This document shows, one piece after another, positions 60,858-64,000 of a stretch of DNA of 64,000 nt. Where the stretch lies: positions 1,488,001 to 1,552,000 of the forward strand of contig NZ_CP018076.1 in NCBI RefSeq assembly GCF_001886735.1. Reading direction: 5' to 3'. A model generated the notes under the pieces. The model had not been told where the DNA came from and ran no database searches. It saw only the letters and a list, made by a program, of their open reading frames with translations. This DNA comes from Sulfitobacter alexandrii. GTDB taxonomy: Bacteria; Pseudomonadota; Alphaproteobacteria; Rhodobacterales; Rhodobacteraceae. Made by a program: the position numbers and the translations under genes. Position 1 is the stretch's first letter; the number at the start of each line of letters is the position of its first letter.

Positions 60858-62738
60858 TCACGCGGTCCGCGCTGTCGCAAGTTCATATTCCTCATCTTGT
60901 TCATGAAGCGCGGTTCCGTGGATCAGCGGCGGCGGATGGTGCACCTCGCGGGCGATGTCCGCCAGCGCCAGCAGCAGTACCCCACCGCCGGGAGCGGCGG
61001 CATAGCGCGGCGACCAGCGCGGCGCGAAAGCGGACTTGAACCGTGTCAGCCCGTCGGCCCCGGCCCGGTCAAGCACCGCCCGGCAAAGCCATGCCGGCAA
61101 GGGGCGCTTCAGCGCCGCGATATCGGGCACGGCGGCAAGGCTCAGGCGGGTCAGCCCGCGCGCTCGCGCCTCCGTAACGGCCGCCGTCACCAGCGCCTGC
61201 ATCGTGCCATCGGGGGCCCGCGCCGCCAGCCGCATCAGGTCCAGTGCCATGTCGCGGGGCCCCGCGTGAAAGGTCGCGAAACCGACCAGTTCCGCGCCCT
61301 GCAGGGCAAGGAAAACCCGCTGCCCCGCCACGTAGTCGGGACAGAACCGCCCCATGGTGCCACCTCGGGCGCCGCCGTTGCGATGCTGCCACTCCGCATC
61401 GAGCGCGGCCATCCGGGCAAGCGGCAGCCGCGCCGCCGGCCGAACCTCGACGCCCGCCTTCGCCGCCTGGCGCAGCTTTCGCCGGAGGCTCCGGCAGCCC
61501 GGTCGGTCGAGATCGAAGCGCTGCGGATCCAGCAGCGCCTCGCGCGCGATGCGCGTCACGTGCCAGCCCGCCGCCCGGACGCGGGCCGCTTCCCGCGCGC
61601 TGCACTTGTAAAGCACCGGCACCCTGTTCCGGGCGCGCGCCTCGCGGTGCAGGGCCATGAGGGCTTTCCGGTGAAGAATGGCCGCGCCGCCCGGCAGCAC
61701 CACCAGCGCCTGCGGAGTCGGCCACAGGGCGGCGGGGCGGCCGCCAAGCATCGCCAGATGACCCCCGTTCTGGCGCAGCAAGCCCAGCTCCGCGCCGGTA
61801 TCGCCGCAGGGCACCGCCCCGGTCCGGCGGGACGTGCCGCGCGGCAGGGGCCGCACCAGCGCCACGGCCCCCAGAAGGGCGGGCAGGGCGTAATAGAGCG
61901 CACGGTAGCCCATCACAGCCGCCAGCAGATCGGCTTTCGGCACGTCGGGCAGCAGGGCCAGCAAGGTCAGTTCGAACGGCCCGGCGCCCCCCGGCGCCCC
62001 CGACAGCAGCCCGGCGCCGAAGGCGAGCAGGAAGACCGGCACGAAGCCGGGCAGCGTGACCGTGCCCTGCGGCAGCAGCAAGTAGAGCACCAGCGCCGCG
62101 GCCAGCAGGTCCACCAGCGCCCAGAACAGGATCGATCCCATGGCCGGCAGGCTCGGCACGGCCCGCAGCCAGCGCGCGACCCGCGGCAGGGGCGGGGGCG
62201 GCCCGAAGGCCGCGAGCGTCGCGCACAGCGGAAGCGCCGTCACTGCGGCCAGCGCGGGCGGCAGGGTCCACGCCGGCGCGGGCAGCAGCAGGCAGGCCAG
62301 CGCGGTGATCCACCCCCATGCCAGCAGGAAGCTGGCTGCCACGCACGCCGAGAGCCGCAGCGCCGTCGCGACCCCGAGTTGCGGCAGCAGCCGCTGGCGG
62401 ACGAGGGCACCCGTCAGCACGCCGAAGCCGAGGGTCTGGGACAGGGCGATGGCCACGGTCCCGCTGAAGCGGGCGTGGCGGGGCGACAGCCCGGTGTCCA
62501 GATGCCGGTGGAACAGGGCGTCGTACCGGCCCAGGGCGGCAAAGCTGACCGCGACGCAGGCCAGTGCCAGCGCAAGGGCGGGCGCGCCGACGTTGCGCAG
62601 GCCCGCGGGCAGGGCGCGCCAGGGCGTGTCCCCAAGCTGCAGGCCAACCAGCCAGAGGCTGCCGAGCGTGATGCCCGGCGGCACGGCCAGCCGCGCCGTG
62701 CGCGCGACCTGCCGTCCTGTCCAGATCCGCCTTGCCAT
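60858..62738 (-). CDS. MprF-like protein: flippase-type membrane domain plus DUF2156 (GNAT) domain
   Basis: 626 aa. The first about 330 residues carry eight or more membrane spans (UPF0104/LPG-synthase type, with LSGAPGGAGPFELTLL, the conserved loop). The rest is a cytoplasmic DUF2156 domain (GCRSLRRKLRQAAKAGVEV; AFATFHAGPRDMALDLMRL-like text; LSLAAVPD). MprF makes and flips aminoacyl-phosphatidylglycerol, and many alphaproteobacterial relatives instead make or handle ornithine-type or other lipids. The ATG at 62738 is chosen over one 33 codons up because it opens just before the first hydrophobic span. The exact product is uncertain. Confidence 0.8.
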   Translation of the reverse strand: MARRIWTGRQVARTARLAVPPGITLGSLWLVGLQLGDTPWRALPAGLRNVGAPALALALACVAVSFAALGRYDALFHRHLDTGLSPRHARFSGTVAIALSQTLGFGVLTGALVRQRLLPQLGVATALRLSACVAASFLLAWGWITALACLLLPAPAWTLPPALAAVTALPLCATLAAFGPPPPLPRVARWLRAVPSLPAMGSILFWALVDLLAAALVLYLLLPQGTVTLPGFVPVFLLAFGAGLLSGAPGGAGPFELTLLALLPDVPKADLLAAVMGYRALYYALPALLGAVALVRPLPRGTSRRTGAVPCGDTGAELGLLRQNGGHLAMLGGRPAALWPTPQALVVLPGGAAILHRKALMALHREARARNRVPVLYKCSAREAARVRAAGWHVTRIAREALLDPQRFDLDRPGCRSLRRKLRQAAKAGVEVRPAARLPLARMAALDAEWQHRNGGARGGTMGRFCPDYVAGQRVFLALQGAELVGFATFHAGPRDMALDLMRLAARAPDGTMQALVTAAVTEARARGLTRLSLAAVPDIAALKRPLPAWLCRAVLDRAGADGLTRFKSAFAPRWSPRYAAAPGGGVLLLALADIAREVHHPPPLIHGTALHEQDEEYELATARTA

Positions 62739-62899
62739 GGTCCCGACCCCCGCTCTTTCTCGACCGGGGTCGTATAGGCGGTGGCGGCCCTCCAAACTGT
62801 TAAGACCGGGCAGGCAACGCAAAAACGCGCCCTTCATTTGACTGAAAGGCGCGTCGAATGCGCGTCAATGCCCGCGTGGGATCGCGGGCGGGCCGGGGG

Positions 62900-63217
62900 T
62901 CAGTCGGTCTCGCTGACGATCTGGGCCTTGGCCTCGGTCATCAGCGAAGCCATCTTGGCGCGGATGGTCGCCTCGTCCGCGCGGTGGCCGAGATCGCCCG
63001 ACACCTTGCGGAACACGTCCTCGTCGCCCGCTTCCTCGAAGTCGGACTTGATGACCTCGCGCGCGTAGGCCGCGGCGTCGTCGCCCGTCTTGCCCAGCAG
63101 GTCCGCGGCCCAGAGGCCCAGCAGCTTGTTGCGCCGCGCCTCGGCCTTGAACTGCATTTCGGCGTCGTGGGCGTACTTGTTCTCGAAGGCGTTCTCGCGG
63201 TCTTTCATCGTGGACAT
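62900..63217 (-). CDS. DUF1476 protein, F1-ATPase inhibitor subunit zeta
   Basis: 105 aa (or 102 from MKDREN). Helical, with KDRENAFENKYAHDAEMQFKAEARRNKLLGLWAADLLGKTGDDAAAYAREVIKSDFEEAGDEDVFRKV, the DUF1476 signature. In alphaproteobacteria this family is the zeta subunit, whose N-terminal helix enters the F1 head and blocks ATP hydrolysis. It is a single-gene unit divergent from purC, with 174 bp between, the common arrangement in Rhodobacterales. Confidence 0.9.
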   Translation of the reverse strand: MSTMKDRENAFENKYAHDAEMQFKAEARRNKLLGLWAADLLGKTGDDAAAYAREVIKSDFEEAGDEDVFRKVSGDLGHRADEATIRAKMASLMTEAKAQIVSETD

Positions 63218-63391
63218 CTGGGTCTCCCTGGCAAAGATTGTCTGCGCCTAGATGTGGGTGCGGCCGCTGCGCGGCGCAAGGGAAAAGCGCCCCAAGGCGT
63301 GCTTGCGGTAAGCGCACCCATAGACTAAGAGGAGCGCGAACGGGCCACGCATCTCTCCTCCCGGCGGGCCCCCTTTGCGGAAAGGACGCCC

Positions 63392-64000
63392 ATGGCCCGG
63401 CGCAACAAGATCTACGAAGGCAAAGCCAAGATTCTCTACGAAGGTCCCGAACCCGGCACCATCGTACAGTACTTCAAGGACGACGCCACCGCCTTCAACG
63501 CGCAGAAGAAGGACGTGATCGAAGGCAAGGGCGTGCTGAACAACCGCCTGAGCGAATTCTTCATGACCGGGCTGAACCAGATCGGGGTGCCCACGCATTT
63601 CATCAAGCGGCTGAACATGCGCGAGCAGCTGGTGCGCCAGTGCGAGATCATCCCGCTCGAGGTCATCGTGCGCAACTTTGCCGCCGGGTCCATGGCCAAG
63701 CGGCTGGGGATCGAGGAAGGGATGCAGCTGCCACGCCCGATCGTCGAATACTGCTACAAGGACGACAAGCTGGGCGACCCGCTGGTCACCGAGGAACACA
63801 TCGCCGCCTTCGGCTGGGCCAGCCAGCAGGACATGGACGACATCCTGAGCCTTGCGCTGCGGGTGAACGATTTCCTCTCGGGCGTGATGATGGCCGTGGG
63901 CATCAAGCTGGTGGACTTCAAGATCGAGATCGGCCGCGTCTACGATGGCGACTTCCAGCGCCTGATCGTCGCGGACGAGATCAGCCCCGACAGCTGCCGC
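63392..64000 (+). CDS. purC: Phosphoribosylaminoimidazole-succinocarboxamide synthase PurC (3' end beyond the window)
   Basis: The first 203 codons of about 253. GGAAAGGA lies just before the [25 protein letters not shown], then [41 protein letters not shown] and [13 protein letters not shown] are typical of SAICAR synthetase, which joins aspartate to CAIR. The frame reads to the last base without a stop. In alphaproteobacteria it is usually followed by purS and purQ, which would be past the window. Confidence 0.96.
   Translation, partial: MARRNKIYEGKAKILYEGPEPGTIVQYFKDDATAFNAQKKDVIEGKGVLNNRLSEFFMTGLNQIGVPTHFIKRLNMREQLVRQCEIIPLEVIVRNFAAGSMAKRLGIEEGMQLPRPIVEYCYKDDKLGDPLVTEEHIAAFGWASQQDMDDILSLALRVNDFLSGVMMAVGIKLVDFKIEIGRVYDGDFQRLIVADEISPDSCR

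Overview
The window is GC-rich and reads as chromosome from an alphaproteobacterium of the Rhodobacterales (Roseobacter-like). The signs are a split, cobalamin-dependent methionine synthase, a DUF1476 F1-ATPase zeta inhibitor, a GTTC-N7-GTTC LexA box, and typical neighbours such as the curlin-repeat protein and purM/purN. This placement rests on gene content only; no phylogenetic marker was aligned.

1-4.5 kb: the 3' part of an HWE histidine kinase/receiver hybrid, then a tungstate ABC importer (tupB-tupC-tupA) and an excisionase-like HTH protein fused to a periplasmic-binding-protein-like domain, which is probably its regulator.

4.5-20.5 kb: a large catabolic and transport locus for an N-methylated (betaine-like) compound. 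It holds a BetI/TetR repressor, two FAD oxidoreductases, a GcvT-like aminomethyltransferase, a class III aminotransferase, a trimethylamine dehydrogenase/DgcA-like flavoprotein, a PotD-type binding protein with a PotABC-type importer, two Rieske oxygenases and a SAM methyltransferase. The same 14-bp palindrome TTTGAGCGCTCAAA lies in front of all its transcription units (5172, 13072, 20527), which points to one regulon under the local TetR protein. Both Rieske enzymes carry Glu at the inter-iron bridging position, a feature of quaternary-ammonium oxygenases. The substrate is not decided by the sequence.

20.8-46.2 kb: a genomic island of about 25.4 kb inserted at the 3' end of tRNA-Asn(GTT). 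The integrase lies next to the tRNA, an imperfect copy of the tRNA 3' end lies at 20807, and clusters of GTGCAC motifs (candidate integrase arm sites) lie at both ends. Cargo: a GST/quinone-reductase/HxlR stress module; a SEC-C protein; a GIY-YIG protein divergent from a two-gene operon (72-aa protein plus an SMC/Rad50-like ATPase with a CPFC hook and a C-terminal zinc ribbon); a KptA/Tpt1 RNA phosphotransferase; a single-chain GmrSD-like (DUF262-DUF1524-DUF5655) restriction protein; a co-directional cassette with two overlapping tyrosine recombinases; a large PIN-domain protein; and a LysR/aldo-keto reductase/carboxymuconolactone decarboxylase module. Much of this resembles a defence island. 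The hook ATPase operon and the recombinase cassette are the best candidates for undescribed systems.

46.3-64 kb: core chromosome. It contains an MBL hydrolase, an EnvZ-like kinase, a curlin-repeat amyloid-type protein, a thioesterase, a CAU tRNA, purM-purN, ribonuclease D, a RidA protein, a lipoprotein, SufE, a YqaA membrane protein, a DUF1638/YbjQ/corrinoid protein group, an SOS-box-preceded radical SAM protein, a homocysteine methyltransferase, an MprF-like protein, the F1 zeta inhibitor, and the first two-thirds of purC running off the window end.
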